DNA of 64,000 nt, taken from Thalassotalea sp. 1_MG-2023 (GTDB lineage Bacteria; Pseudomonadota; Gammaproteobacteria; Enterobacterales; Alteromonadaceae). Below the pieces are notes generated by a model that made no database searches, had not been told where the DNA came from, and saw only the letters and a list, made by a program, of their open reading frames with translations. A program made the position numbers and the translations under genes. Positions 7,580 through 16,455 of this stretch are shown here, in pieces (the first letter of the stretch is position 1; the number at the start of each line of letters is the position of its first letter). The DNA is taken from the NCBI RefSeq assembly GCF_030546745.1, contig NZ_JAUOPD010000010.1:83076-147075 (forward strand). Direction: 5' to 3'.

Positions 7580-7934
7580 GGGAAATAGTTAAAACTGCCC
7601 TACTCATTTCTATAGTTAACTACGAAGACAAAAAATAGACAAATTACAGCGAAATTAATCACCAAACGAGAACGAAGCATTGACTCTGCTTGAACAAACG
7701 CTGAAATAAAGAAAAGTGTTCACGTATGTTCATCAGGGGTGATGAACAAAGCGCTGTCGGCGCAAGGACGCACCATCAGCGCTGTTACGTCGAAAATACT
7801 TTTATGAATGTAAGGTTAAGTTTGTTAGCAGCGCCGTGGGAGTCCAGAGGGAGGCAGGCGTTAGCCTCCCTTTGGGTCAAGTCGCGACCGCGACAATATA
7901 ATATAATGCTAAACGAATCTAGAAAGTATTTAAC
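7580..7934. repeat. Structured intergenic repeat, copy B
   Basis: This is the second copy of the element at 7002-7300. After AGCAGCGC (7827-7834) the long hairpin pairs 7844-7855 with 7864-7875 (12 pairs, one G/T wobble). Exactly five bases later, as in copy A, a short hairpin pairs GTCGC 7881-7885 with GCGAC 7890-7894. The upstream part carries an extra folded insert (7722-7790). The open frame 7726-7956 across it is not called as a gene, since its sequence is dominated by the arms of these hairpins. Confidence 0.7.
7722..7790. other. Predicted three-way-junction fold
   Basis: The ends pair (ACGTA 7722-7726 with TACGT 7786-7790) and enclose two perfect hairpins. The first is TGTTCATCA 7727-7735 with TGATGAACA 7740-7748 around a GGGG loop. 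The second is AGCGCTG 7750-7756 with CAGCGCT 7777-7783. This compact cloverleaf-like arrangement sits inside repeat copy B. It could be a small structured RNA or a folded single-stranded DNA site. Function and coding strand are unknown. Confidence 0.55.
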
Positions 7935-7967
7935 AAGAAAAAATCAAACGCTCTGACCCCATTGATT

Positions 7968-8345
7968 TTACTTAAATTGTTTTCCAACAGCTTCCTTCGA
8001 CGCTTCATGTACCAAATTATCAATTTTTAATTCGATACTTTTAATAACTTTAGGGTTAGTTGTTTGTGACATTAACTTTTTCAAACACCTAATTTTTCTA
8101 TTATATTTCCAATCGAGTAATTTTAAGCTTAATTCAAAACTAACTAAAGAAAGTATGAAAGTAAAAACATAAGTAAGAATACCTGCGTATATAGAAATAT
8201 GCGCGTCTGATAAAAATGCTTTTAAAAAATCTGATTCATCTAATGATTTACTGTAAGTTAGCAAAGTATAAGTAAATGCTGCGGTCAAAGAAGCTCCACC
8301 GAAAACATCCCGTTTGCCAATAGTTGACTTTTGGTAGTTACTCAT
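7968..8345 (-). CDS. Small two-helix membrane protein, third gene of an unknown operon
   Basis: This is a 125-residue protein I do not recognise. Two hydrophobic segments (about residues 19-30 and 50-75) precede a basic, helical cytoplasmic tail (KYNRKIRCLKKLMSQ and a Leu/Ile heptad-like end). The ATG at 8345 is preferred over the longer frame because it overlaps the end of the preceding 65-residue gene by a few bases, as expected in a tightly packed operon. It is the last of three overlapping genes. Confidence 0.6.
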   Translation of the reverse strand: MSNYQKSTIGKRDVFGGASLTAAFTYTLLTYSKSLDESDFLKAFLSDAHISIYAGILTYVFTFILSLVSFELSLKLLDWKYNRKIRCLKKLMSQTTNPKVIKSIELKIDNLVHEASKEAVGKQFK

Positions 8346-8535
8346 ACACCCCTTTTCTGCACTCTTCAATGATTTCCCAAAGTGGATCATTTTTTTCTAA
8401 AAGCAAAGTTTCTTTAAACGAAGAACCGTCTTTCAGGTTAATAGTCAAATTCACTTTTTTAGTTTTAAATCTATATATAATTAGCGGCAGAATATACGCA
8501 ACGCAGACCAGTATAACTACAATAAGAAATATCAT
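8338..8535 (-). CDS. Small single-helix membrane protein, second gene of an unknown operon
   Basis: The 65-residue product has one N-terminal membrane helix (residues 2-21). A basic stop (YRFKTKKVN) and a short soluble tail ending in CRKGVYE follow. It starts on an ATGA overlap with the upstream gene (8532-8535), which implies translational coupling. The tail (LTINLKDGSSFKETLLLEK) looks like a beta hairpin. I do not recognise a family. It probably anchors or regulates the larger soluble partner encoded upstream. Confidence 0.6.
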   Translation of the reverse strand: MIFLIVVILVCVAYILPLIIYRFKTKKVNLTINLKDGSSFKETLLLEKNDPLWEIIEECRKGVYE

Positions 8536-9437
8536 AATAAATCTCTTTGTCGCTTTTCAGATGGGATATGATTAGTTACTTCAATTATCGTATATATAGT
8601 GGATAAATTTCCAGTATATTTTTTCTTTTCTTTAATCCAAGTTCCTTTCAATTCCAAAATATCATCTTTAGAAAATTTTTCGTGATTTGTAGCAACAGCT
8701 TGTAAAAAGTCTGGATCAACTATTACCGCAGAAAACGACTCTAAAGGATTAGATACAGAAACAAATTTCCATTTTGACGATGGGTTATAAGAAAGATCTT
8801 CCGCATAAAAAAGCCCTTCAACTTTTCCTGTATCTACGATTTCCCTATGTTTTCTCGCAACTAAAAGGCTATTTTTTTCTTTTTTTAAAATTTTTATTTC
8901 ATCGAAACTATTATCAAGAGTAGATATTGTCAGTTCTTCAATCCCTTCTTCATTCAACGGTGTAACTAAATCACTAAGAGCCTTTCTAATCTTTTCATTT
9001 GTTAATAATGCACATTGAAGATCGTTAATTATAACTGGCTTGTTATCTATTTCGACAGCGTAACCATCATCAACTTCTGAAATAACAATATCGGCACTAT
9101 TTATAGAAATACTTTTTATAATATCAATTACTTTTGAAATTGCTTGATTTACAAGGTTAGTATTATTTGAAGAGTCAATACGAATTTGTTGCTCTTGCTC
9201 TTTATTAAAAATTTTGAATAACCACCACAGGGAGCCTTCTTGAAACCCACCTTCAATAAAGATTTCTGTTTCTACATTATGTTTATGCAGCTTATTTAAT
9301 TCTTTGTATGCTTCTTTGTATAAAGTATCAATAGCATTAATACTAGTTGAAACAGACTTAGCATTCATTTGGTGTTTTACTAAGTTCTCATTTTTCCCAT
9401 CATAGTGAACCTTCAATGTTCCATCATCTACTATCAT
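8532..9437 (-). CDS. Soluble alpha/beta protein of unknown function, first gene of a three-gene operon
   Basis: The 301-residue product has no signal peptide or membrane helix. The N-terminal third alternates strands and a long helix (strand with GTLKVHYDGK, helix SVSTSINAIDTLYKEAYKEL, strand VETEIFIEGGFQEGSLWW). The C-terminal third is strand-rich, with LVARKHREIVDTGKVEGLFY and a YTGNLSTIYTIIEVTNHIP end. The ATG at 9437 is preferred to the TTG eleven codons upstream. Base composition is clearly AT-richer than the neighbouring suc genes. The plan of one soluble protein with two tiny membrane proteins recalls membrane-effector operons of genomic islands. No nuclease, kinase or nucleotide-binding motif is visible, so no function is assigned. 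Confidence 0.6.
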   Translation of the reverse strand: MIVDDGTLKVHYDGKNENLVKHQMNAKSVSTSINAIDTLYKEAYKELNKLHKHNVETEIFIEGGFQEGSLWWLFKIFNKEQEQQIRIDSSNNTNLVNQAISKVIDIIKSISINSADIVISEVDDGYAVEIDNKPVIINDLQCALLTNEKIRKALSDLVTPLNEEGIEELTISTLDNSFDEIKILKKEKNSLLVARKHREIVDTGKVEGLFYAEDLSYNPSSKWKFVSVSNPLESFSAVIVDPDFLQAVATNHEKFSKDDILELKGTWIKEKKKYTGNLSTIYTIIEVTNHIPSEKRQRDLL

Positions 9438-9524
9438 ATAACTCTGAATACTTATTATTAATATAAACAATAATTTGCATTAAAAATACTTAAGTGTCAA
9501 CTTGATTGAACTTATTACCAACCA

Positions 9525-9550
9525 TAAAAAAACCCGCTAGTTAGCAGGTT
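9525..9550 (-). terminator. Rho-independent terminator after sucD
   Basis: Minus-strand reading gives a 9-bp stem (9542-9550 with 9531-9539, one G/T wobble), a two-base loop and a following run of seven U residues, 34 bases after the sucD stop. It ends the sucCD transcript. Confidence 0.85.
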
Positions 9551-9584
9551 TTTATCAAGAACTCAGTTTGCAATCAAAAGCCGA

Positions 9585-10457
9585 TTACCAACCCGCTTTC
9601 TCTTTAAGTGCAGAACCGATATCAGCTAGTGAACGAACTGTTTTAACACCAGCCGCTTCAAGAGCAGCAAATTTCTCGTCAGCAGTACCTTTACCACCAG
9701 CGATGATTGCGCCAGCATGACCCATACGCTTACCTGGAGGAGCCGTAACACCAGCGATGTAAGAAACTACAGGCTTAGTTACATTTTCTTTGATGTACTC
9801 AGCAGCTTCTTCTTCAGCAGTACCACCAATTTCACCAATCATAACGATTGCTTCAGTTTGAGGGTCGTTTTGGAACATTTCCAATACGTCGATGAAGTTA
9901 GTACCTGGGATTGGGTCACCACCAATACCAACACATGTTGATTGACCAAAACCAGCGTCAGTTGTTTGCTTAACTGCTTCGTAAGTTAATGTACCTGAAC
10001 GAGATACAATACCTACTTTACCTGGCTTGTGGATGTGACCTGGCATGATACCGATCTTAGTTTCACCTGGCGTGATCACACCTGGACAGTTAGGACCAAT
10101 CATACGAACGCCAGTTTCTTCAAGCTTCACTTTAACGTCAAGCATGTCTAACGTAGGGATACCTTCAGTGATAGTAACGATTAATTCGATACCAGCATCG
10201 ATAGCTTCTAAGATAGCGTCTTTACAAAATGGAGCAGGAACGTAAATTACTGTCGCTGTTGCGCCAGTTGCTTCAACTGCTTCACGTACTGTGTTGAACA
10301 CAGGAAGACCTAGGTGAGTTTGACCGCCTTTACCTGGTGATACACCACCAACCATTTGCGTTCCGTATTCAATCGCTTGCTCTGAGTGGAAAGTACCTTG
10401 ACCACCAGTGAAACCTTGACAGATAACTTTAGTATCTTTGTTAATTAATACAGACAT
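9585..10457 (-). CDS. sucD: Succinyl-CoA ligase (ADP-forming) subunit alpha
   Basis: SucD binds CoA and carries the phosphohistidine of succinyl-CoA synthetase, which converts succinyl-CoA to succinate with formation of a nucleoside triphosphate in the TCA cycle. The 290-residue length is standard. Visible landmarks are the CoA-binding Rossmann start ([20 protein letters not shown]), the [14 protein letters not shown] loop, and the [17 protein letters not shown] segment carrying the catalytic His. It overlaps the sucC stop by one base (TAATG) and is translated together with it. A clear terminator follows. Confidence 0.98.
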   Translation of the reverse strand: MSVLINKDTKVICQGFTGGQGTFHSEQAIEYGTQMVGGVSPGKGGQTHLGLPVFNTVREAVEATGATATVIYVPAPFCKDAILEAIDAGIELIVTITEGIPTLDMLDVKVKLEETGVRMIGPNCPGVITPGETKIGIMPGHIHKPGKVGIVSRSGTLTYEAVKQTTDAGFGQSTCVGIGGDPIPGTNFIDVLEMFQNDPQTEAIVMIGEIGGTAEEEAAEYIKENVTKPVVSYIAGVTAPPGKRMGHAGAIIAGGKGTADEKFAALEAAGVKTVRSLADIGSALKEKAGW

Positions 10458-11623
10458 TATTTGCCCTCCGCAGCAGCAACAACTTTCGTTGCAGCGTCAG
10501 TTAAAGATTCAGCAGCGATGATAGCTAAACCTGAGTTAGCTAAAACTTCACGACCAGCTTCAGCATTCGTACCTTCTAAACGTACAACTACTGGTACTTC
10601 AACACCTACTTCTTTAACAGCACCGATAATACCTTCAGCAATCATGTCACAACGTACAATACCACCAAAAATGTTAACTAATACCGCTTTTACGTTATCA
10701 TCAGAAAGGATAATTTTAAATGCTTCTGATACACGCTCTTTAGTTGCACCGCCACCAACATCTAAGAAGTTAGCTGGCTTACCACCGTGTAAATTAACAA
10801 TATCCATTGTACCCATTGCTAGGCCAGCACCGTTAACCATACAACCAACGTTACCATCTAACGCTACGTAGTTTAATTCCCATTGTGCTGCATGCGCTTC
10901 ACGCTCATCTTCTTGAGATGGATCGTGGAAACCACGGATCTTAGCTTGACGGTATAAAGCATTTGAATCTACACCAATTTTGCCGTCAAGACAGTGAAGA
11001 TTACCTTCATCAGTAATAACTAATGGGTTGATTTCTAATAAAGCGAAATCATGATCAATAAACATGTTGCCAAGGCCCATGAAGATCTTAACGAACTGCT
11101 TCATTTGAGTAGGATTCAAACCTAATTTGAAACCTAATTCACGCGCTTGGTAACCTTGAGGCCCCACTAATGGATCAATTGCAGCTTTGTGAATTAAGTG
11201 TGGTGTTTCCTCAGCAACTGTTTCGATGTCTACACCGCCTTCAGTTGATGCCATGAACACAACACGACGAGTACCACGGTCAACAACCGCACCTAAATAT
11301 AGTTCATTGGCAATATCAGTACAGCTTTCTACTAAAATTTTAGCAACTGGCTGACCGTTTGCATCTGTTTGATAAGTAACTAAGTTCTTACCTAACCAAT
11401 GTTGTGCGAACTCTTTGATTTCGTCTTTAGTTTTAACTAGCTTAACACCGCCAGCTTTACCACGGCCACCAGCGTGAACTTGTGCCTTAACTACCCACAT
11501 ATTGCCGCCAATTTTGTCAGCAGCTTCAGCAGCTTCTTGAGGGGTATCGCACGCGAAACCTTCAGAAACTGGTAAACCATATTCAGCGAATAATTGTTTC
11601 GCTTGATACTCATGCAAATTCAT
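10457..11623 (-). CDS. sucC: Succinyl-CoA ligase (ADP-forming) subunit beta
   Basis: SucC is the ATP-grasp nucleotide-binding and succinate-binding subunit of succinyl-CoA synthetase. It has 388 residues, as expected. The N-terminal [19 protein letters not shown], the glycine-rich [17 protein letters not shown] of the ATP-grasp fold, [11 protein letters not shown], and the C-terminal [11 protein letters not shown] are all present. Unlike the classical sdh-suc operon layout, the sucCD pair is separated from sucB by a terminator and has its own sigma-70 promoter (11698-11725). Confidence 0.98.
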   Translation of the reverse strand: MNLHEYQAKQLFAEYGLPVSEGFACDTPQEAAEAADKIGGNMWVVKAQVHAGGRGKAGGVKLVKTKDEIKEFAQHWLGKNLVTYQTDANGQPVAKILVESCTDIANELYLGAVVDRGTRRVVFMASTEGGVDIETVAEETPHLIHKAAIDPLVGPQGYQARELGFKLGLNPTQMKQFVKIFMGLGNMFIDHDFALLEINPLVITDEGNLHCLDGKIGVDSNALYRQAKIRGFHDPSQEDEREAHAAQWELNYVALDGNVGCMVNGAGLAMGTMDIVNLHGGKPANFLDVGGGATKERVSEAFKIILSDDNVKAVLVNIFGGIVRCDMIAEGIIGAVKEVGVEVPVVVRLEGTNAEAGREVLANSGLAIIAAESLTDAATKVVAAAEGK

Positions 11624-11697
11624 GGTGTTTTTCCACTTATCTGTAAATGAAGAGGTAACGATTTTTTAATCTATCATTACCATCGAAAAGTCGACCG

Positions 11698-11725
11698 ATT
11701 ATAGTACAAAAGCTCTAAAGAGCAA
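11698..11725 (-). promoter_or_regulatory. Sigma-70 promoter for sucCD
   Basis: On the minus strand TTGCTC (11725-11720) and a perfect TATAAT (11703-11698) are separated by 16 bases, about 75 bases upstream of the sucC ATG. A GCTCT/AGAGC inverted repeat overlaps the spacer and could bind a regulator. The terminator after sucB supports an independent promoter here. Confidence 0.65.
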
Positions 11726-11882
11726 ACCCCTTAGAAGCTATACTATAGTCTAGATTATGAGTTTTTTTGTTTATTGCTCAATCATTTTGCCAAAAATACG
11801 TTTCATAAATGTTAATAAAAATAACATGCTTTTCGCGAGGCTGCGTTTTATGTACATTTACGACAAAACATTGCAATCAATA

Positions 11883-11914
11883 CAAAAAAACCGCTCAGTA
11901 TAGAGCGGTTTTTA
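11883..11914 (-). terminator. Rho-independent terminator after sucB
   Basis: AAACCGCTC (11888-11896) pairs with GAGCGGTTT (11903-11911) around a six-base loop. On the minus strand the stem runs into a U-rich stretch. It lies 29 bases after the sucB stop codon. Confidence 0.85.
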
Positions 11915-11940
11915 CTATAGGTATAACCATAGGTTATTCT

Positions 11941-13461
11941 TTAAACGTCTAATAATAAACGTGTAGGATCTTCTAACAATTCTTTAATTGTTACTAAGAA
12001 ACCAACAGATTCTTTACCATCAATTAAACGGTGATCATACGATAACGCTAAATACATCATAGGTAGTATTTCTACTTTACCATCAACCGCCATTGGACGG
12101 TCTTGGATTTTATGCATACCTAAAATAGCTGTTTGCGGTAAGTTGATGATTGGCGTTGATAACAATGAGCCAAATACACCACCATTAGTGATTGTGAAGT
12201 TACCACCTTGCATATCATCCATGCTCAACTTTCCATCACGACCTTTAATTGCAAGGGCTTTAATGCCTTTTTCAATACCAGCCATGCTAAGTTGATCAGC
12301 GTCACGTAATACGGGTGTAACCAAACCACGAGGCGTAGATACAGCAATAGAAATATCAAAGAAGTTATGATAAACAATATCATCACCATCAAGTGACGCA
12401 TTAACTGCAGGGAATCGTTTTAACGCTTCTGTTACTGCTTTAACGTAAAAAGACATAAAGCCTAAACGCGTATCATGTGTTTTTTCAAACACTTCTTTGT
12501 ATTGCTTACGAAGATCCATAATTGGCTTCATGTTCACTTCGTTAAACGTCGTCAACATTGCTGTTGAATTTTTCGCTTCAAGTAAACGGTTAGCAATCGT
12601 TTTACGTAAACGCGTCATTGGTACACGTTTCTGAGTACGTTCACCTAATGCACTTGTTTGCGGTGTAACAGCCGCTGGAGATGATTTAGCAACTGGTGCA
12701 GGTTTGTTAACCGCAGCTTCAACATCTTCTTTAGTAATTCTGCCGCCTTTACCAGTACCTTTAACATCGCTAGCAGATAAACCTTTTTCCGTCATCAAAC
12801 GACGAACAGAAGGACTAGCAACATCATCACCTGATTCTGTTGATTCTTCATTAGACGATTCAGATGTTTTTGCAGCTGAAGCACCTGACATCATTTCAGC
12901 AATTTTCTGCTGACCTAATACCGTATCGCCTTCAGCGTGAATGATTTTCCCCATCACACCATCAGATGTTGCTGGTACTTCAAGAACCACTTTATCTGTT
13001 TCGATATCAACTAATACTTGGTCACGTGATACAGAATCACCTTCTGAAACATGCCATGTGGCAATCGTCGCATCAGCAACTGACTCGGGTAGAACAGGTA
13101 CAACAATATCTTGTGCTTCACCTTTTGAAGAGGCATCTTTTTCATCAGTGCTACTTTTAGTGTCACTTTGCTTATCTTCAGAAGATTCTTCTTTAGCAGG
13201 CTTATCTTTAGATGCTTTTGCATCACCTGCCTCAATAATAGCAATCACTTGTTCGCCAAGCACTGTTGCACCTTCGCCTTCACGAATTTCACTGATTACA
13301 CCGTCAGATGTAGCAGGCACTTCTAACACTACTTTATCAGTTTCTATTTCAACTAATACTTGGTCACGAGAAACACTATCGCCTTCCTGAACGTGCCAAG
13401 TAGCTACTGTCGCATCAGCAACTGATTCTGGTAATACTGGAACCTTAATTTCGGTTGTCAT
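11941..13461 (-). CDS. sucB: 2-oxoglutarate dehydrogenase E2, dihydrolipoyl succinyltransferase with two lipoyl domains
   Basis: This is the E2 core of the oxoglutarate dehydrogenase complex; it transfers succinyl from lipoate to CoA. At 506 residues it is about 100 longer than Escherichia coli SucB because the lipoyl domain is duplicated (residues about 1-77, lipoyl Lys43 in ETDKVVLEV, and about 117-193, Lys157 in the same motif). The two are joined by a charged Ser/Lys/Asp/Glu-rich linker. The peripheral E1/E3-binding domain ([21 protein letters not shown]) and the catalytic domain with the SYDHRLIDG active-site motif follow. The two lipoyl halves are very similar even in DNA, suggesting a fairly recent or gene-converted duplication. 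It follows sucA by 38 bases. Confidence 0.97.
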   Translation of the reverse strand: MTTEIKVPVLPESVADATVATWHVQEGDSVSRDQVLVEIETDKVVLEVPATSDGVISEIREGEGATVLGEQVIAIIEAGDAKASKDKPAKEESSEDKQSDTKSSTDEKDASSKGEAQDIVVPVLPESVADATIATWHVSEGDSVSRDQVLVDIETDKVVLEVPATSDGVMGKIIHAEGDTVLGQQKIAEMMSGASAAKTSESSNEESTESGDDVASPSVRRLMTEKGLSASDVKGTGKGGRITKEDVEAAVNKPAPVAKSSPAAVTPQTSALGERTQKRVPMTRLRKTIANRLLEAKNSTAMLTTFNEVNMKPIMDLRKQYKEVFEKTHDTRLGFMSFYVKAVTEALKRFPAVNASLDGDDIVYHNFFDISIAVSTPRGLVTPVLRDADQLSMAGIEKGIKALAIKGRDGKLSMDDMQGGNFTITNGGVFGSLLSTPIINLPQTAILGMHKIQDRPMAVDGKVEILPMMYLALSYDHRLIDGKESVGFLVTIKELLEDPTRLLLDV

Positions 13462-13499
13462 TCATTTATTCCTTACAATCTCTTAACCACAACAATGGT

Positions 13500-16307
13500 C
13501 TACTTAGCGTTTAGCGCGTCATTAACTAGCGCTTGTTGTTCTTTAACATGGACAGACATATAACCAACAGCCGGTGCAGCAGAAGCCTTACGGCCAGCAT
13601 ATGTCAAATAAGTTCCATCAGGTATTGCTTGTCTAAAGTGGTGCTGTGAACAATACCAAGCACCTTGGTTTTGAGGTTCTTCCTGACACCAAACAAACTG
13701 TTTAACATGTTGATATTGTTCTAACTCAACTGCTAATTCTTTTTCTGGGAACGGATATAATTGCTCTATACGAATAATTGCAACATTCGTTTGTTCGTTC
13801 TTACGGCGTTGCTCTAGTAATTCGTAGTACACTTTACCACTACAAAACACAACACGATCAACATCTTTAGCAATAATATCGTCGTCTATTTCACCAATTA
13901 CATTTTGGAATACACCCGTGGCCAGATCATCTAAAGATGAAACAGCTAATGAATGACGTAAAAGTGATTTTGGTGACATAACAATCAGTGGACGACGCAT
14001 TGGTCGCACAACCTGACGACGAAGCATATTAAATACTTGAGCCGGTGTTGAAGGTACACATACCTGCATATTATGATCAGCACACAACTGTAAAAATCGT
14101 TCTAAACGTGCCGATGAATGCTCTGGTCCTTGCCCTTCATAACCATGTGGTAGCAACATGGTTAAACCACATAACCTACCCCATTTTTGTTCACCTGAAG
14201 AGATAAACTGATCAAAAACCACTTGCGCACAGTTTGCAAAGTCACCGAATTGTGCTTCCCAAACAGTTAAGCCGTTTGGTTCAGCAGTGGTGTAACCATA
14301 TTCAAATGCTAATACAGATACTTCTGAAAGCACCGAATCATACACATTAAAAGGTCCTTGATCTTCACTGATGTTTTGTAACGGATAGTAAACACTTGCA
14401 TCTTTTTGATTATGTAGTGCAGCATGACGATGGAAAAATGTGCCACGTGCTGAATCTTGACCAGTAATTCGTACCCGCTGTCCATCTTTTACAATTGCAG
14501 CATAAGCAAGGTTTTCTGCAAAGCCCCAATCAAGTAGCTTTTCACCATTAGCCATCTTCTTGCGATCATCATAAATTTTCTTTACACGAGAATTCAAAGA
14601 ATGATCATCTGGATATGAAGCTACCTTATCAGCCAATGCTTTTATTTCATCATGTGGAATTGATGCATCATATTCATCATCCCAGTCATGCTCTAAAAAC
14701 GGTGACCAATCAACAGAATGTTCTGTCATTGGACGGTATTGTTCCACCGTACATTGCCCTTCATCAAGCAAAGTGCGGTAATATTCAGCTAACTCGTTAG
14801 CGCGTTCTATTTTAACGCTGCCTTCTTCATCTAGCTGATTTGCATACATTTGGCGTGGTGTTGGATGCTGTTTAACCTTTTGATACATTAAAGGTTGTGT
14901 GGCATTCGGTTCATCCGCTTCATTATGGCCATGACGGCGGTAACATACTAAATCAATTACCACATCACGCTTAAATTTGTTTCTAAAATCTAAAGCTATT
15001 TGTGTAGCTAAGATCACAGCTTCAGGGTCATCACCATTAACATGAAAAATTGGTGCCTGAACCATTTTCGCAATTTCGGTACAGTATTCACCGCTACGTG
15101 TATCCGCTTGGTTTGACGTAGTAAAGCCAACTTGGTTATTCACCACGATGCGAATACTACCACCTACTTTAAATGCACGAGCTTGTGACATATTAAAGGT
15201 TTCTTGAACGACGCCTTGCCCTGCAATTGCTGAATCACCGTGGATAGTAATAGGTAATACTAGATCACCTTCATTACACTTACGACGATCTAAACGTGCT
15301 CGTACTGAGCCCATTACGACAGGGTTAACAATTTCAAGATGTGAAGGGTTAAACGCAAGCGCTAAATGAACATTGCCACCTGGTGTAACAAAATCTGAAG
15401 AGTAGCCCATGTGATACTTCACATCACCAGAACCAACTAAATCATCATGTTTGCCGGCAAATTCATCAAATAATTTTGACGGGTTTTTACCCATCACATT
15501 TACCAGTACGTTTAACCGACCACGGTGAGCCATACCAAACACAACTTCTTTAGTGCCATGAGTGCCTGCACGAGTGATTAATTCTTTAAGCATTGGAATA
15601 AGTGAGTCACCTCCTTCCAATGAAAAGCGTTTCGCACCAGGGAATTTTGCACCAAGGTATTTTTCTAAACCATCGGCAGCAATGAGGCCTTTAAGCACTT
15701 CTTCTTTTTGAGAAACTGACAATTGAGCTTTAGACTGTACCGATTCTAAACGCTGTTGTAACCAACGCTTTTCTTCGGTAGAGGTCATGTGCATATACTC
15801 TGCACCTATTGACCCGCAATAGGTCTTGCTTAGTGCTTTGTATAAGTCACCTAACTTCATTTGCTCTTGTCCGCAAGCAAATGAACCGACATTAAACTCA
15901 CGATCAAAGTCATTTTCTGATAATTCGTGGTGAGAAAGTTGTAAATCACGAACTTTCTCTCGCTTCCATAGGCCTAACGGGTCTATGTTAGCATTTTGAT
16001 GTCCACGGAAACGGAATGCATTAATAAGTTGCAGTACTTTTACCTGCTTTGCATCACTACCGCCTGACACAACAACTGTTTTATGAGCCTGCTTAGCAAG
16101 TTCACGAAATTCATCTCGAATTTCAGAATGACGATATTCGACCTCTGCACCTTCGATTTTAGGTAAATCGTCAAATACAGCACGCCACTCTTCTGAAACA
16201 GATTGCGAATTATCTAAATAAGATTCATATAGTTCTTCTATATAAGCAGTGTTCGCACCGCTTAAATGGGAAGACTCTAGCCAAGCCTTCATTACACCTT
16301 CTGGCAT
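13500..16307 (-). CDS. sucA: 2-oxoglutarate dehydrogenase E1 component
   Basis: SucA is the thiamine-diphosphate-dependent E1 subunit that decarboxylates 2-oxoglutarate and succinylates lipoate on SucB. The 935-residue length is normal. The N-terminal KAWLESSHLSGANTAYIEELY matches the family. GMAHRGRLNVLVNVMGK, GDSAIAGQGVVQETFNMSQ and the VDLVCYRRHGHNEADEP region (thiamine/Mg binding) are visible, as is LPHGYEGQGPEHSSARLERF near the C-terminus. Two in-frame ATGs compete: the first has AAGGAT upstream, and the second, five codons on, has GAAGG; either is plausible. A perfect palindrome separates it from sdhB. Confidence 0.98.
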   Translation of the reverse strand: MPEGVMKAWLESSHLSGANTAYIEELYESYLDNSQSVSEEWRAVFDDLPKIEGAEVEYRHSEIRDEFRELAKQAHKTVVVSGGSDAKQVKVLQLINAFRFRGHQNANIDPLGLWKREKVRDLQLSHHELSENDFDREFNVGSFACGQEQMKLGDLYKALSKTYCGSIGAEYMHMTSTEEKRWLQQRLESVQSKAQLSVSQKEEVLKGLIAADGLEKYLGAKFPGAKRFSLEGGDSLIPMLKELITRAGTHGTKEVVFGMAHRGRLNVLVNVMGKNPSKLFDEFAGKHDDLVGSGDVKYHMGYSSDFVTPGGNVHLALAFNPSHLEIVNPVVMGSVRARLDRRKCNEGDLVLPITIHGDSAIAGQGVVQETFNMSQARAFKVGGSIRIVVNNQVGFTTSNQADTRSGEYCTEIAKMVQAPIFHVNGDDPEAVILATQIALDFRNKFKRDVVIDLVCYRRHGHNEADEPNATQPLMYQKVKQHPTPRQMYANQLDEEGSVKIERANELAEYYRTLLDEGQCTVEQYRPMTEHSVDWSPFLEHDWDDEYDASIPHDEIKALADKVASYPDDHSLNSRVKKIYDDRKKMANGEKLLDWGFAENLAYAAIVKDGQRVRITGQDSARGTFFHRHAALHNQKDASVYYPLQNISEDQGPFNVYDSVLSEVSVLAFEYGYTTAEPNGLTVWEAQFGDFANCAQVVFDQFISSGEQKWGRLCGLTMLLPHGYEGQGPEHSSARLERFLQLCADHNMQVCVPSTPAQVFNMLRRQVVRPMRRPLIVMSPKSLLRHSLAVSSLDDLATGVFQNVIGEIDDDIIAKDVDRVVFCSGKVYYELLEQRRKNEQTNVAIIRIEQLYPFPEKELAVELEQYQHVKQFVWCQEEPQNQGAWYCSQHHFRQAIPDGTYLTYAGRKASAAPAVGYMSVHVKEQQALVNDALNAK

Positions 16308-16420
16308 TGCCTGATCCTTGAATAGGGTTGAAGCAATTAAAAAATAAATAATAACGAATTAAATGTCTATTAGACTATAGCCTAATTTCTATAAAAATCA
16401 TTAATATCCCTGACAAAAGC

Positions 16421-16448
16421 AAGGCATATTGCATATGCAATATGCCTT
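16421..16448 (-). terminator. Perfect 28-bp palindrome between sdhB and sucA
   Basis: Positions 16421-16434 are the exact reverse complement of 16435-16448 (AAGGCATATTGCAT and its mirror). It starts eight bases after the sdhB stop. The minus-strand stem is followed by only a weak U-stretch (GCTTTTG), so it may attenuate or stabilise the message instead of ending it fully. This would let sdh and suc genes be expressed at different levels. Confidence 0.6.
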
Positions 16449-16455
16449 TATTTTT

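Larger units (their letters stand above)
11624..11940. other. sucB-sucC intergenic region
   Basis: This 317-base gap contains the sucB terminator at its right end and the sucC promoter near 11700. Between them is an AT-rich stretch with an inverted repeat, ATGTTA 11808-11813 with TAACAT 11821-11826, approximate to a base. No gene is visible. Confidence 0.6.

Noticed and set aside
7722..7790. tRNA-like cloverleaf
   Set aside because: It folds as a three-way junction but lacks a seven-base acceptor stem, a T-loop consensus and an anticodon arm of the right size.
7367..7956. Two open frames (minus 7367-7579, plus 7726-7956) in the gene-free region
   Set aside because: They are made of inverted-repeat arms and show Arg/Cys/Trp-rich products without family features. 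I read them as by-products of structured noncoding DNA.
12704..13390. Long open frames opposite sucB and other frames antisense to suc/sdh/pnp genes
   Set aside because: These are shadows of strongly biased coding sequence on the other strand. The sense genes are complete and unmistakable.
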